Assembly: GCA_041390905.1 (NCBI GenBank)
Contig: JAWKPA010000012.1
Location: 310,001-374,000 of the forward strand
Direction: 5' to 3'
DNA from: JACKCD01 sp041390905
GTDB lineage: Bacteria; Chloroflexota; Anaerolineae; Promineifilales; Promineifilaceae
DNA length: 64,000 nt
The position numbers and the translations under genes are program-made. The notes below the pieces were generated by a model. The model did no database searches and had not been told where the DNA came from. It worked only from the letters and a program-made list of their open reading frames with translations. Shown here in pieces: positions 51,200 through 59,436 of the stretch (positions are counted from its first letter, which is position 1; every line of letters begins with the position of its first letter).

Positions 51200-53284
51200 A
51201 TGAAGGTAGCTTTCAAGCCACAACCGATTCCCTCCATCGTCTGGCCGCTTCTTGTTTTGCTTGTTGCTGCTATTTTGCGGCTGTATGGTTTGGGTCATAT
51301 TCCCCCTGGCCTGACTCACGACGAAGCGGATCATGGGATTACAGCGTGGGGTATTGTGAATGGGGTTCACGCCATTTACTTCCCCATCGGCTATGGCCGC
51401 GAGCCGCTTTATGATTATGCAACGGCCGTTTTGATGTACATCACAGGTCCAACCTATTTGGCAGGGCGATTAACGGCCGTTTTCTTCAGCCTCCTCCTCA
51501 TTGCCGCCATGTACGCCTGGGTGCGCCGCGCCCTGGGTCGCCCCGTTGCCCTGCTCACCATTGCCAGCCTTGCCACCAGCTTCTGGCCCCTCATGACTGC
51601 CCGCCAAGCGCTCCGCTCCGCCACGCTGCCGCCGCTGTTTGTGCTGGCGGTTTTCTTTTTCTGGCGAGGGTTGCGGAAATTAGAGATTAGGGATTGGAGA
51701 TTGGAGATTGATGACCGATCTCCAATCGCCAATCTCCAATCTCCAATCTTCTCTTTCGCTGTTGCCGGTTTCTTCCTCGGCCTCAGTTTTTATACCTACA
51801 TCCCGGCGCGGGTGCTGTGGGGGGTGGTGCCAGCAACGGCCGTTTATCTGATGGTGGCGCGGCGGCAAACGCTGGGAGCCGTTTGGCGTGGCGTGGGGGT
51901 GACGCTGCTGGTGGGGCTGCTCATTGCCGCCCCGCTGCTGCTTTACCTGCGTGCCAACCCCGGCACCGAGGTGCGGATTGATGAGCTGCAAGCCCCTCTA
52001 ACCGCTGCCGCTGATGGGAACTTTGCCCCGCTGTGGCGCAACGTCCGGGGTGCATTGCAACTGTTTACCATAGCGGGCGACCCCACTGCCCGTTATAACA
52101 TTCCCGGCCAGCCATTGCTCACTCCGCTGATGGGCTTTTTCTTTTATCTGGGGCTGCTGGCGGCCATTTGGCAGGTGGTGCAGTCACTGCGGTTGGGCGA
52201 ACGGGCGCGATTGACGAGTGGCACAACGGCCGTTTCTTTGTCCCTGCTCTGGCTGCTGGCCGGGCTGTCCCCCAGCCTTGTCACCGGCTCCGAATGGTCT
52301 ATGACCCAGGCTATTGGGATGCAGCCCGTTTTGTACCTGTTTCCGGCGCTGGGGGTGGTGCAACTGGTGCGCTTTGGCTTCCGCGTTGGCCCATTGGAGC
52401 GCAATCCGGCGATTCGGTGGGGGATGATTGGGGTGCTGTGGGGATTAACGGCCGTTTTTTCCGCCAACGACTACTTCAACCGCTGGGCCAACGACCCCAA
52501 CGTGCGCGTGCAGTATGAGGCCACGATGGTAGCCGCAATGGACTACCTCAACCAGCACGGCAGCGGCGATGTCGCCGTTTCAACCATCACCCCCCATGAA
52601 CCCCACACGCCTGCCCTGGCGCAAATGACGCTTCACAACAGCCGCGTCACGCCCCACTGGTTTGATGGGCGCAGCAGCTTGCTGTTGCCCAACAGCGGCA
52701 CCACCATCCTGATTTTGCCCGGTTTTACCCCGTTACCTGCCCCCCTGTTCGCTTTTCTGGCACAAACGCCGCCCACCGAGGTGTTGCCATTACGCGACAC
52801 CGATTTGGATCGGCCGGTGGCAATCTATCAGCTAGACAATGCCGCCATTCTAGCTAACATTCAAAACCAGCTTGTACCACCAGCCGCGCCAACTCGCTTT
52901 GGTACAGCGTTGACCTTTCTGGGTTATGCCATGGAGCCAGAAGCACCTACGCCGGGGAGCGTGGTGCAGGTGTTGACGCTGTGGCAGGTGGAACGGCCGT
53001 TACCCCATGCCCAATTCTTCACCCACGTTCTCGACAGCAATAGCAAACCCGTTGCCCAGGCTGATCTGCTGGGGGTGCCGGGGGAGACGTGGCAGCCGGG
53101 CGACCGTTTTGTGCAGCTTCACGAGATTTGGCTGGGGGAAGAAACGGCCGTTGGCTCCTACACCCTCGCCGTAGGGCTTTACACCACCGACAATGAACAG
53201 CGTGAAGGTGTTTGGGTCAATGGACAACCGCAAGGAGAGTTCTTGCAGCTTGCGGCTTTGCAAATAATGGCATCTAATCCATGA
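51200..53284 (+). CDS. GT39/ArnT-like polytopic membrane glycosyltransferase
   Basis: 694 residues. Paralog of the protein at 823-2856: the shared catalytic-loop motif HIPPGLTHDEADHG follows TM1, and YGREPLYDYATAVLMY and the SFWPLMTARQALRSATLPP block align without gaps. About ten TMs, then a ~200-residue soluble beta-rich domain. Predicted to move a sugar from a polyprenyl carrier on the outer face. Residues about 161-182 (LEIRDWRLEI ... IANLQSPI) are encoded by a heptad hairpin placed at the same inter-helix loop that carries a different hairpin in the paralog. TATGAT sits about 9 bases before the ATG. Seven AACGGCCGTT copies. Confidence 0.82.
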   Translation: MKVAFKPQPIPSIVWPLLVLLVAAILRLYGLGHIPPGLTHDEADHGITAWGIVNGVHAIYFPIGYGREPLYDYATAVLMYITGPTYLAGRLTAVFFSLLLIAAMYAWVRRALGRPVALLTIASLATSFWPLMTARQALRSATLPPLFVLAVFFFWRGLRKLEIRDWRLEIDDRSPIANLQSPIFSFAVAGFFLGLSFYTYIPARVLWGVVPATAVYLMVARRQTLGAVWRGVGVTLLVGLLIAAPLLLYLRANPGTEVRIDELQAPLTAAADGNFAPLWRNVRGALQLFTIAGDPTARYNIPGQPLLTPLMGFFFYLGLLAAIWQVVQSLRLGERARLTSGTTAVSLSLLWLLAGLSPSLVTGSEWSMTQAIGMQPVLYLFPALGVVQLVRFGFRVGPLERNPAIRWGMIGVLWGLTAVFSANDYFNRWANDPNVRVQYEATMVAAMDYLNQHGSGDVAVSTITPHEPHTPALAQMTLHNSRVTPHWFDGRSSLLLPNSGTTILILPGFTPLPAPLFAFLAQTPPTEVLPLRDTDLDRPVAIYQLDNAAILANIQNQLVPPAAPTRFGTALTFLGYAMEPEAPTPGSVVQVLTLWQVERPLPHAQFFTHVLDSNSKPVAQADLLGVPGETWQPGDRFVQLHEIWLGEETAVGSYTLAVGLYTTDNEQREGVWVNGQPQGEFLQLAALQIMASNP
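51679..51749. repeat. In-gene period-7 hairpin (GGAGATT / AATCTCC)
   Basis: TTAGAGATTAGGGATTGGAG arm, centre GATGACCGATC, then CTCCAATCGCCAATCTCC arm. It sits in frame between two TM helices of the glycosyltransferase. The same element type fills gene gaps at 16441, 17157, 17801, 46250 and 47016. Confidence 0.9.
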
Positions 53285-53348
53285 GTTTGATTAAAAATGA
53301 AAAGTAGTTTGTTTACAGGCTGGTTGAAGCGTGTTACGCTACGCGCTG

Positions 53349-53380
53349 AAAAACAAAAACGCCTGACTATTCAGCCAGGC
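53349..53380 (-). terminator. Terminator downstream of tRNA-Lys
   Basis: On the minus strand, GCCTGGCTGAATAGTCAGGC forms a stem followed by GTTTTTGTTTTT. It is placed 24 bases after the tRNA 3' end. Confidence 0.85.
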
Positions 53381-53403
53381 ACCGTTTCGTTCAAATAAAT
53401 AAA

Positions 53404-53476
53404 TGGGCCATAGAGGACTCGAACCTCTGACCAAGTGATTAAAAGTCACCTGCTCTGCCAACTGAGCTAATGGCCC
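53404..53476 (-). tRNA. tRNA-Lys (anticodon TTT)
   Basis: Minus-strand sequence begins GGGCCATTAGCTCAGTTGGC and ends with the acceptor strand ATGGCCC plus discriminator A. The anticodon loop CTTTTAA gives TTT (Lys), and the T arm contains GGTTCGAGTCC. 73 nt, all four stems pair. The CCA end is not encoded: the next bases are TTTA. Confidence 0.96.
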
Positions 53477-53583
53477 ACTGCGGGCGGCATTATAGCCACC
53501 TGGAGGCTGGTTGGCAAGCAAATGGGTAGAATCGCTTGAATTGCCTCTTGCGTCGTTGGTTTGCCAGCCCTATGTGGCTCATC

Positions 53584-53589
53584 TATAAT
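53584..53589 (+). promoter_or_regulatory. -10 box upstream of lepB
   Basis: TATAAT, 62 bases before the lepB ATG. No strong -35. Confidence 0.3.
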
Positions 53590-53651
53590 CACTTTTGTAG
53601 TTGACTGGCTCCTTTTCTTATGTTGAAATGAGCCTGATTTTGGAGAAATAA

Positions 53652-54260
53652 ATGGCTGTAGCCGAATATCCCCCGCAACAACAGCAACCAGAAACGGCCG
53701 TTGATGAGATCCAGCCTGAACCCATTGAGGTGCGGCAGCCGACGGAAATACTGGTACGTGAAATCATCGAGACATTGCTGCTCACCTTCTTCATTTTTTG
53801 GCTGGTGAACTCGCTTGTTGGTCGCTATCGCATTGATGGCAGCAGCATGAACCCCACGCTGGCTGATAGCCAATACCTGCTCATCAACAACGTCACCTAC
53901 TACCTTGATGAACCAGAACGGGGCGACATCATCGTTTTCCTCCACCCCCGCAGCGATCTTAACTTGATTAAGCGCGTGATTGGTTTGCCCGGCGATCATG
54001 TTGAAGTACGCGATGGGATGGTCATCGTGAACCAGGTTTCGCTGGACGAACCCTATATTGCGGCTCCACCTAACTACAGCGGCATTTGGGATGTGCCAGA
54101 TGGGCAATACTTTGTTCTGGGTGACAACCGCAATAATTCTAGTGACTCCCATTCCTGGGGCTTCTTGCCAGTTGGCAACATTTTGGGCAAAGCGTCTGTT
54201 GTCTATTGGCCCCCCAGCGATTGGGAAATGATCCCACATCATTCATATAACCCAAACTAA
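53652..54260 (+). CDS. lepB: Signal peptidase I
   Basis: 202 residues. N-terminal acidic/proline-rich stretch, one TM (ETLLLTFFIFWLVNSLVG), then the S26 catalytic domain: serine in IDGSSMNPTLAD, lysine in LNLIKRVIGLPGD, and box E GDNRNNSSDSHSWG. Cleaves Sec/Tat signal peptides on the outer face of the membrane. GGAGAAATAA precedes the ATG. An AACGGCCGTT lies in the non-conserved N-terminal extension (53693), not in the catalytic core. Confidence 0.95.
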   Translation: MAVAEYPPQQQQPETAVDEIQPEPIEVRQPTEILVREIIETLLLTFFIFWLVNSLVGRYRIDGSSMNPTLADSQYLLINNVTYYLDEPERGDIIVFLHPRSDLNLIKRVIGLPGDHVEVRDGMVIVNQVSLDEPYIAAPPNYSGIWDVPDGQYFVLGDNRNNSSDSHSWGFLPVGNILGKASVVYWPPSDWEMIPHHSYNPN

Positions 54261-54278
54261 TAAACGGAAGGTCAGCTT

Positions 54279-55232
54279 ATGGACAAGCGCAATGCAGGAA
54301 CCCCACTCCATCTGGATTGGGCGCTTGACGTCAGAATAAATCGCAGTGCTACGCTGCGTCGTGCGCAGACGTTGGGTACACGCCGTTCTGTCAAGAAGGC
54401 TTATCAGGCAGCGTGGCTTCTTAAAGCCATTACGATGATTGATTTGACGACCCTGGACGGCATGGACACGCCCCAGCGTGTGGCACGGCTGTGTGCTAAA
54501 GCCAAACAGCCAGTGCGCCAGGATATTTTAGACGCATTGGGCATGGGTGATTACGGGCTGACCGTAGGGGCGGTTTGTGTCTATCCAAACCGGGTACGTG
54601 ATGCGGTGGAGGCTCTACACGGCACCAATATTCCCGTTGCAGCCGTTTCCACCGGTTTCCCGTCAGGCCAAATGCCGGTTTCTTCCCAGCTTGACGAGAT
54701 TGAAAAGATGGTGGAAATGGGAGCCAGGGAAATTGATATTGTGATCAGCCGTGAGCATGTCCACATGGGCAACTGGAAGGCACTGTATGATGAAATTCAG
54801 GCGTATCGTCGCGCCTGCGGCGATACGGCGCACCTGAAGACCATCATTGAAACGGGTGAATTGGGAACCCTGACCAATGTTTACCGTGCCAGTATGGTGT
54901 GCATGATGGGTGGGGCGGATTTCATCAAAACGTCAACGGGCAAGGCCAGCGTCAATGCAACGCTGCCGTTTGGCCTGGTGATGTGCCGCGCCATTCGGGA
55001 TTATCACGCTCGTACTGGCTTTAAGGTTGGTTTTAAACCGGCCGGGGGCATTAGCAAGGCGAAAGACGCGCTAAACTGGCTCATTTTGATTAAAGAAGAG
55101 CTGGGAGATGAATGGCTTACGTCAGAGATGTTTCGTTTTGGGGCCAGCAGCTTGTTGGGAGATATTGAACGGCAATTGTCCCATTACATCACCGGCCGCT
55201 ACGCATCCAGTAAATATATGCCAGTTGCCTAG
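54279..55232 (+). CDS. deoC: Deoxyribose-phosphate aldolase
   Basis: 317 residues, longer than the ~220-260 of most bacterial DeoC because of an N-terminal extension (about 1-60) that starts MDKRNAGTPLHLDWAL. Core: MIDLTTLDGMDTPQRVARLC, VGAVCVYPNRVRDAV, EIDIVISREHV, ADFIKTSTGKASVNATLPF (Schiff-base lysine in KTSTGK) and VGFKPAGGISKAKDAL. Splits deoxyribose-5-phosphate into acetaldehyde and glyceraldehyde-3-phosphate. The aldehyde dehydrogenase gene downstream could oxidise the acetaldehyde. AAGG lies 9 bases before the ATG. No AACGGCCGTT. Confidence 0.94.
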   Translation: MDKRNAGTPLHLDWALDVRINRSATLRRAQTLGTRRSVKKAYQAAWLLKAITMIDLTTLDGMDTPQRVARLCAKAKQPVRQDILDALGMGDYGLTVGAVCVYPNRVRDAVEALHGTNIPVAAVSTGFPSGQMPVSSQLDEIEKMVEMGAREIDIVISREHVHMGNWKALYDEIQAYRRACGDTAHLKTIIETGELGTLTNVYRASMVCMMGGADFIKTSTGKASVNATLPFGLVMCRAIRDYHARTGFKVGFKPAGGISKAKDALNWLILIKEELGDEWLTSEMFRFGASSLLGDIERQLSHYITGRYASSKYMPVA

Positions 55233-55305
55233 GATCGGTAATCAGTAAACAGTAAACAGTAATCAGTGCGCGACTGATTACCGATTACCGATTACTGATT
55301 ACTGC
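55233..55305. repeat. Period-7 hairpin (AATCAGT / ACCGATT)
   Basis: AATCAGT/AACAGT heptads, centre GCGCGAC, then ACTGATT/ACCGATT heptads. Exactly fills the gap between deoC and the aldehyde dehydrogenase gene. Same type as at 741 and 19167. Confidence 0.9.
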
Positions 55306-55313
55306 TACAGATC

Positions 55314-57725
55314 ATGACTATTTTAGAGAAATTCAAGACGTTAACGTATGGTTCGGCACCGGAGTCGGCAGAAACGGCCGTTTCCTGGCTCAACGACCAC
55401 GACCGCGAATTTGGCCTGTATATCAACGGTAGTTGGGCAGCCGCCCGCGACGAGCGTACCATTCCCGTCACCAACCCCGCCACAGGCGAAACGCTGGCTC
55501 TGGTGGCTGTGGCCGGAGCCGACGATGTGGATAAGGCGGTGAAAGCCGCCACCAAAGCATTCAAAAGCTGGAGCCAAACCAGCGACCATGAACGCGCCCG
55601 CTACCTTTACGCCATTGCTCGCGGCGTGCAAAAGCACCAGCGGCTGCTGGCCGTGCTGGAATCGCTCGACAACGGCAAACCCATCCGCGAAAGCCGCGAC
55701 ATTGACGTGCCGCTGGTAGCACGCCACTTCTACTACCACGCTGGCTGGGCGCAGCTGATGGGGGCCGAACTGCCCGGCTATGCGCCCGTGGGCGTGGTGG
55801 GGCAAATCATCCCCTGGAACTTCCCGCTGCTGATGCTGGCCTGGAAAATTGCCCCGGCGTTGGCAATGGGCAACACCGTTGTCATCAAACCTGCCCCGGC
55901 TACGCCACTGACGGCACTGCTGTTTGCCGAAATTGTGGCCGAGGCCGGGCTGCCGCCGGGCGTGGTCAACGTCATTACCGGCGATGACGAAACGGGCAAG
56001 CTGATGACGGCGCACCCTGGCTTTGACAAATACGCTTTTACTGGTTCCACGGAAGTGGGCAAGATTATCCGCCAGGTAACGGCTGGCCGAGGGGTCAAGC
56101 TGTCGCTGGAGCTGGGCGGCAAGTCGCCGTTTATTGTGTTTGACGATGCTGACCAGGAAGCGGCGATTGAAGGGCTGGTGGATGCCATCTGGTTTAATCA
56201 GGGCGAGGTGTGCTGTGCTGGGTCGCGGCTGCTGGTGCAGGAAACGATTGCCGAGCCATTTTTGGCGCGGCTACGGCAGCGCATGGGCAAGCTGCGGCTG
56301 GCGGACCCGCTGGACAAGAGCATTGACCTGGGCGCGGTGGTGGACAGGGCGCAGTGGGAGCGGATTGACAGTTGGGTGCAAAAAGGGGTGGCCGATGGGG
56401 CGACCTTGTTCCAACCCGCTTGCGAGCTGCCTGCCCACGGCTGTTTTTACCCGCCTACACTGCTAACCAACGTTGCCCCGGCCTCGGCCGTGGCGCAGGA
56501 GGAGATTTTTGGGCCGGTGCTGGTGGGGATGACCTTCCGCACGCCGGGTGAGGCGGTGATGTTGGCGAATAACACCCGCTATGGGCTGGCGGCCAGTATC
56601 TGGACAGAGAACGTCAATTTGGCGCTGGACGTGGCGACCAAAATCAAGGCGGGGTCGGTGTGGGTTAATTCAACCAATTTGTTTGATGCGGCGGCGGGTT
56701 TTGGTGGCTACCGGGAAAGCGGCTATGGGCGTGAGGGGGGTAAGGAAGGGCTGTATGAATATGTGCAGCCCGCCTGGGCAAAACACCGTCGCCAGGATGC
56801 GCCGGAGCTGGACAAGGGGTGGGGCAAATATGTCCCCGGCCGGCCGCGTCCTGGTGGCACAAATGGCGTGGGTGGCAGTCTGGTGGATCGCACGGCAAAA
56901 ATGTACGTTGGCGGCAAACAGGCACGGCCAGATGGCAGCTATAGCTATCCGGTAATTAACCCATCGGGCAAGCTGGTGGGGTATGCCGGGGATGGCAACC
57001 GGAAGGATATTCGCAATGCGGTGGAGGCGGCGCACGCGGCCAAGGGGTGGGCCGACCGCACGCCGTATAATCGGGCGCAGATTTTGTATTTTATGGCGGA
57101 GAATTTGGCGGCGCGGGCGGATGAGCTGGCGAAGCGGCTGCGGGAGATGACGGGGGTGCGGGAGAAAACGGCCGTTTCCGAGGTCGAACAAGCCATTTCG
57201 CGCCTCTTTACCTATGCCAGCTATGCCGACAAATACGGCGGCGTGGTGCAGGAAACGACGCTCTATGGGTTGGTTGTTGCCATGACCGAGCCGGTGGGGG
57301 TGATTGGCATTGCCTGTCCCGAAGAGCTGCCGCTACTGGGTTTTGTGTCGCTGCTGGCTCCGGCTATTGCGCGGGGCAACACCATTGTGGTTGTTCCCTC
57401 CAGCCGCTATCCGCTGCTGGCAACGGATTTTTACCAGATTCTGGATACGTCTGACCTGCCGCCGGGGGTGATCAATATCGTTACGGGTGACCAGGCGCAC
57501 CTGACGCAAACGCTGATGCGCCACGATGATGTGGATGCGATGTGGTATTTTGGCGACGCGCAGGGGAGTATGCAGGTGGAGTATGCGTCGGCCAGCAATA
57601 TGAAGCGGACGTGGGTGAATTACGGCCGTTCGCCGGACTGGTGGAGCCGTGAGCAGGGCGAGGGCGAGCAGTTTTTACGCCAGGCAACCCAGGTGAAAAA
57701 CATTTGGGTGCCAATGGGAGAATAA
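55314..57725 (+). CDS. ALDH16-type aldehyde dehydrogenase (full plus truncated ALDH domain)
   Basis: 803 residues. Domain 1 (about 25-490) is a complete ALDH: PWNFPLLMLAWKIAPALAMG, glutamate in LELGGKSPFIV, and catalytic cysteine in NQGEVCCAGSRLL. Domain 2 (about 530-800) is a second ALDH unit (VINPSGKLVGYAGDGNRKDI; EPVGVIGIACPEELPLLGFV) that lacks the catalytic cysteine region. This is the ALDH16 layout. It follows deoC directly, a pairing that suggests removal of acetaldehyde from deoxynucleoside breakdown (context inference). Start ATG at 55314 lies 9 bases after the heptad hairpin with no strong Shine-Dalgarno. AACGGCCGTT at 55373 and 57167. Confidence 0.92.
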   Translation: MTILEKFKTLTYGSAPESAETAVSWLNDHDREFGLYINGSWAAARDERTIPVTNPATGETLALVAVAGADDVDKAVKAATKAFKSWSQTSDHERARYLYAIARGVQKHQRLLAVLESLDNGKPIRESRDIDVPLVARHFYYHAGWAQLMGAELPGYAPVGVVGQIIPWNFPLLMLAWKIAPALAMGNTVVIKPAPATPLTALLFAEIVAEAGLPPGVVNVITGDDETGKLMTAHPGFDKYAFTGSTEVGKIIRQVTAGRGVKLSLELGGKSPFIVFDDADQEAAIEGLVDAIWFNQGEVCCAGSRLLVQETIAEPFLARLRQRMGKLRLADPLDKSIDLGAVVDRAQWERIDSWVQKGVADGATLFQPACELPAHGCFYPPTLLTNVAPASAVAQEEIFGPVLVGMTFRTPGEAVMLANNTRYGLAASIWTENVNLALDVATKIKAGSVWVNSTNLFDAAAGFGGYRESGYGREGGKEGLYEYVQPAWAKHRRQDAPELDKGWGKYVPGRPRPGGTNGVGGSLVDRTAKMYVGGKQARPDGSYSYPVINPSGKLVGYAGDGNRKDIRNAVEAAHAAKGWADRTPYNRAQILYFMAENLAARADELAKRLREMTGVREKTAVSEVEQAISRLFTYASYADKYGGVVQETTLYGLVVAMTEPVGVIGIACPEELPLLGFVSLLAPAIARGNTIVVVPSSRYPLLATDFYQILDTSDLPPGVINIVTGDQAHLTQTLMRHDDVDAMWYFGDAQGSMQVEYASASNMKRTWVNYGRSPDWWSREQGEGEQFLRQATQVKNIWVPMGE

Positions 57726-57730
57726 TTCGC

Positions 57731-58000
57731 ATGAGTTCACAACCATGCCCCAATTGCGGAATTGGTCGCTGCCAGTCAACGACAACGCCGTTTTTGCTGT
57801 GGGCGAACGAGCAGATGGTGACGGTTCCCAACGCCCCGGCGTTTAAGTGTGATTTTTGCTTTCAGGTGACGTTTGACCCGGCGTTTGTACGTAACATTGA
57901 GTATATGCTGTGGCAGGAGAGTGATACAGCCAAGGCGGCGCATCCCAGCCCGCCGTATTTTGAGGAAAAGCCGTGGTGGGGTTTGCTGCGAAAGGGATGA
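57731..58000 (+). CDS. Small zinc-ribbon (YgiT-like) protein
   Basis: 89 residues from the ATG at 57731, 5 bases after the dehydrogenase stop. Two CxxC pairs, PCPNCGIGRC and FKCDFCFQ, about 35 residues apart form a YgiT-like zinc ribbon. A C-terminal tail follows (YMLWQESDTAKAAHPSPPYF). Some YgiT-like proteins are antitoxins, but no toxin homolog is adjacent. Tightly linked to ALDH16 upstream and the nucleotidyltransferase downstream, so likely co-transcribed. Confidence 0.7.
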   Translation: MSSQPCPNCGIGRCQSTTTPFLLWANEQMVTVPNAPAFKCDFCFQVTFDPAFVRNIEYMLWQESDTAKAAHPSPPYFEEKPWWGLLRKG

Positions 58001-58887
58001 TGATGACACCGGCAACGGCCGTTAAACGGGAGCAGTTGCGTCTGTTTATGGCGCGGGCGTTGGCGGGGGAAACGGCCGTTAAAGCTGTGATTGGCATTGG
58101 CAGCATCGCTACTGGGCGTATGAGAGCCGACTCTGACATTGATGCCATTGTTTTTTTAGAACCATATAGCGACTACATCGTCCCGGCCGAGGCGATTTGG
58201 CTGCCCGATGACGGCAGCTTTCATTCGATTTTTAGCCGGGATGAGCGGGTGCAGCGGGATGGGATTCAGCTTGATTTTGCCCGCTTTGACTGGGGGCAGT
58301 GGCGCAAACCGGATTTTGCCTGGCCGGAGGAACGGCTGGCGGAGCTGGGCAGTGGGTGGGTGGCGTATGATCCGACGGGGGAGGTAACGGCCGTTATTCA
58401 AACCCGCGTCGTCTACCCCGAAGCGTTACGCATTGCCCGGCTGGACGAGGCGGTGACGTGGCTGGATCAGCATCTTGAAGACGGCACGCCGGAGGAAAAG
58501 TGGGAGTCGTTGGGGCCGTTGATTGCCCACGACCGGCTACAGGCGGCGTATGGCTGGCTGGTGCAGGGGTTGTTTGCGATTAACGGCCGTTGGCGTGGCT
58601 GGCGCAACCGGGAAATGAGCGGCTTGCTCCAACTTCCCTGGCTACCAAATGATGTTGAAAATCGTTTGCTGCTGGCGGGCAATGCCCCCACGCTGGATTA
58701 TGCGGGCTATATGGCGCGGGTGGCTGCCTTGCGCGGTCTGTTTGCTGACGTACTGCAATGGTTACAGGTGGAAGGCTTTTATGGCGACGACCCGATTGGC
58801 GAGGCGTTTATACGCGGGGCAGAAGAGCCAGGGCGAGCGTGGAATATGCTCGCCTGGAATGAGCAGCACAAACAGCAAAAGGTTTAA
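57997..58887 (+). CDS. Pol beta-superfamily nucleotidyltransferase domain protein
   Basis: 296 residues from the ATG cluster at 57997/58000/58003, overlapping the previous stop (ATGA-type coupling). The nucleotidyltransferase motif is GIGSIATGRMRADSDIDAIV: G-S ... D-x-D with the metal-binding aspartates. A third acidic residue is likely in GIQLDFARFD. The C-terminal 150 residues are helical (WESLGPLIAHDRLQAAYGWL), like the DUF4037 or HEPN-type partner domains of aminoglycoside-like nucleotidyltransferases. Substrate unknown. Four AACGGCCGTT copies, several without a skew flip on their right side. Confidence 0.8.
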   Translation: MMMTPATAVKREQLRLFMARALAGETAVKAVIGIGSIATGRMRADSDIDAIVFLEPYSDYIVPAEAIWLPDDGSFHSIFSRDERVQRDGIQLDFARFDWGQWRKPDFAWPEERLAELGSGWVAYDPTGEVTAVIQTRVVYPEALRIARLDEAVTWLDQHLEDGTPEEKWESLGPLIAHDRLQAAYGWLVQGLFAINGRWRGWRNREMSGLLQLPWLPNDVENRLLLAGNAPTLDYAGYMARVAALRGLFADVLQWLQVEGFYGDDPIGEAFIRGAEEPGRAWNMLAWNEQHKQQKV

Positions 58888-58893
58888 AACGGA

Positions 58894-59424
58894 ATGGGTA
58901 CAAGCCGCTATGGTCGCACATCTGCTGATTTAGATCTGTTTACCGATGCGTATCGGATTACAGGGCGTGTCCTGATTGGAGCCGGTGGGTTTCAGGCTGA
59001 GTTGGAGAACACAAGTTCATCTTATTTGGAGATGGAAGATGTCTATATCTCGCGCATTAACCAGCCGGGTGAGATTGTGGCAAGTTATCCAACGGCCGTT
59101 TTCCGCAAAGACAACATCAACTTTATTATGCTGCAAGATAAGCGGCCGGGCAGTGGGGGTGGTGGGGTGCAGTTCAGTCGGCCGCTTTTTACCCGTGGTC
59201 GCCCCGTAACCGTGTTTCTCACGGTGCCCTCGTTTGAAATTCGGGGCGAAGTGCAGCAAGAAGGCAAGGTCGTGCTGCGCGAACTTTTAGCAAAATCGCC
59301 GGGACAGTTCCAGCCGTTACAGGCTGCCCAGGCCTCGGCCTCGCTCTACCCCGATATTTCATATAGCAGCGATGTGCTGTTTGTCCACAAGGAACGAATT
59401 GGCATTTTTTGTTTAGCCAGTTAG
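58894..59424 (+). CDS. Protein of unknown function, beta-rich
   Basis: 176 residues. No signal peptide or TM. Pattern is mostly beta: YRITGRVLIGAGGFQAELEN, YLEMEDVYISRINQPGEIVA, GRPVTVFLTVPSFEIRGEVQ. A glycine run (RPGSGGGGVQF) sits in the middle. No known family. Ends 12 bases before the receiver-ParA gene with GAAGGAG between them, so the two are probably co-transcribed; a regulator or PilZ-like role is a guess. The weak AAAACGG before its ATG is not a clear ribosome-binding site. Confidence 0.55.
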   Translation: MGTSRYGRTSADLDLFTDAYRITGRVLIGAGGFQAELENTSSSYLEMEDVYISRINQPGEIVASYPTAVFRKDNINFIMLQDKRPGSGGGGVQFSRPLFTRGRPVTVFLTVPSFEIRGEVQQEGKVVLRELLAKSPGQFQPLQAAQASASLYPDISYSSDVLFVHKERIGIFCLAS

Positions 59425-59436
59425 AAGGAGCGGGAC

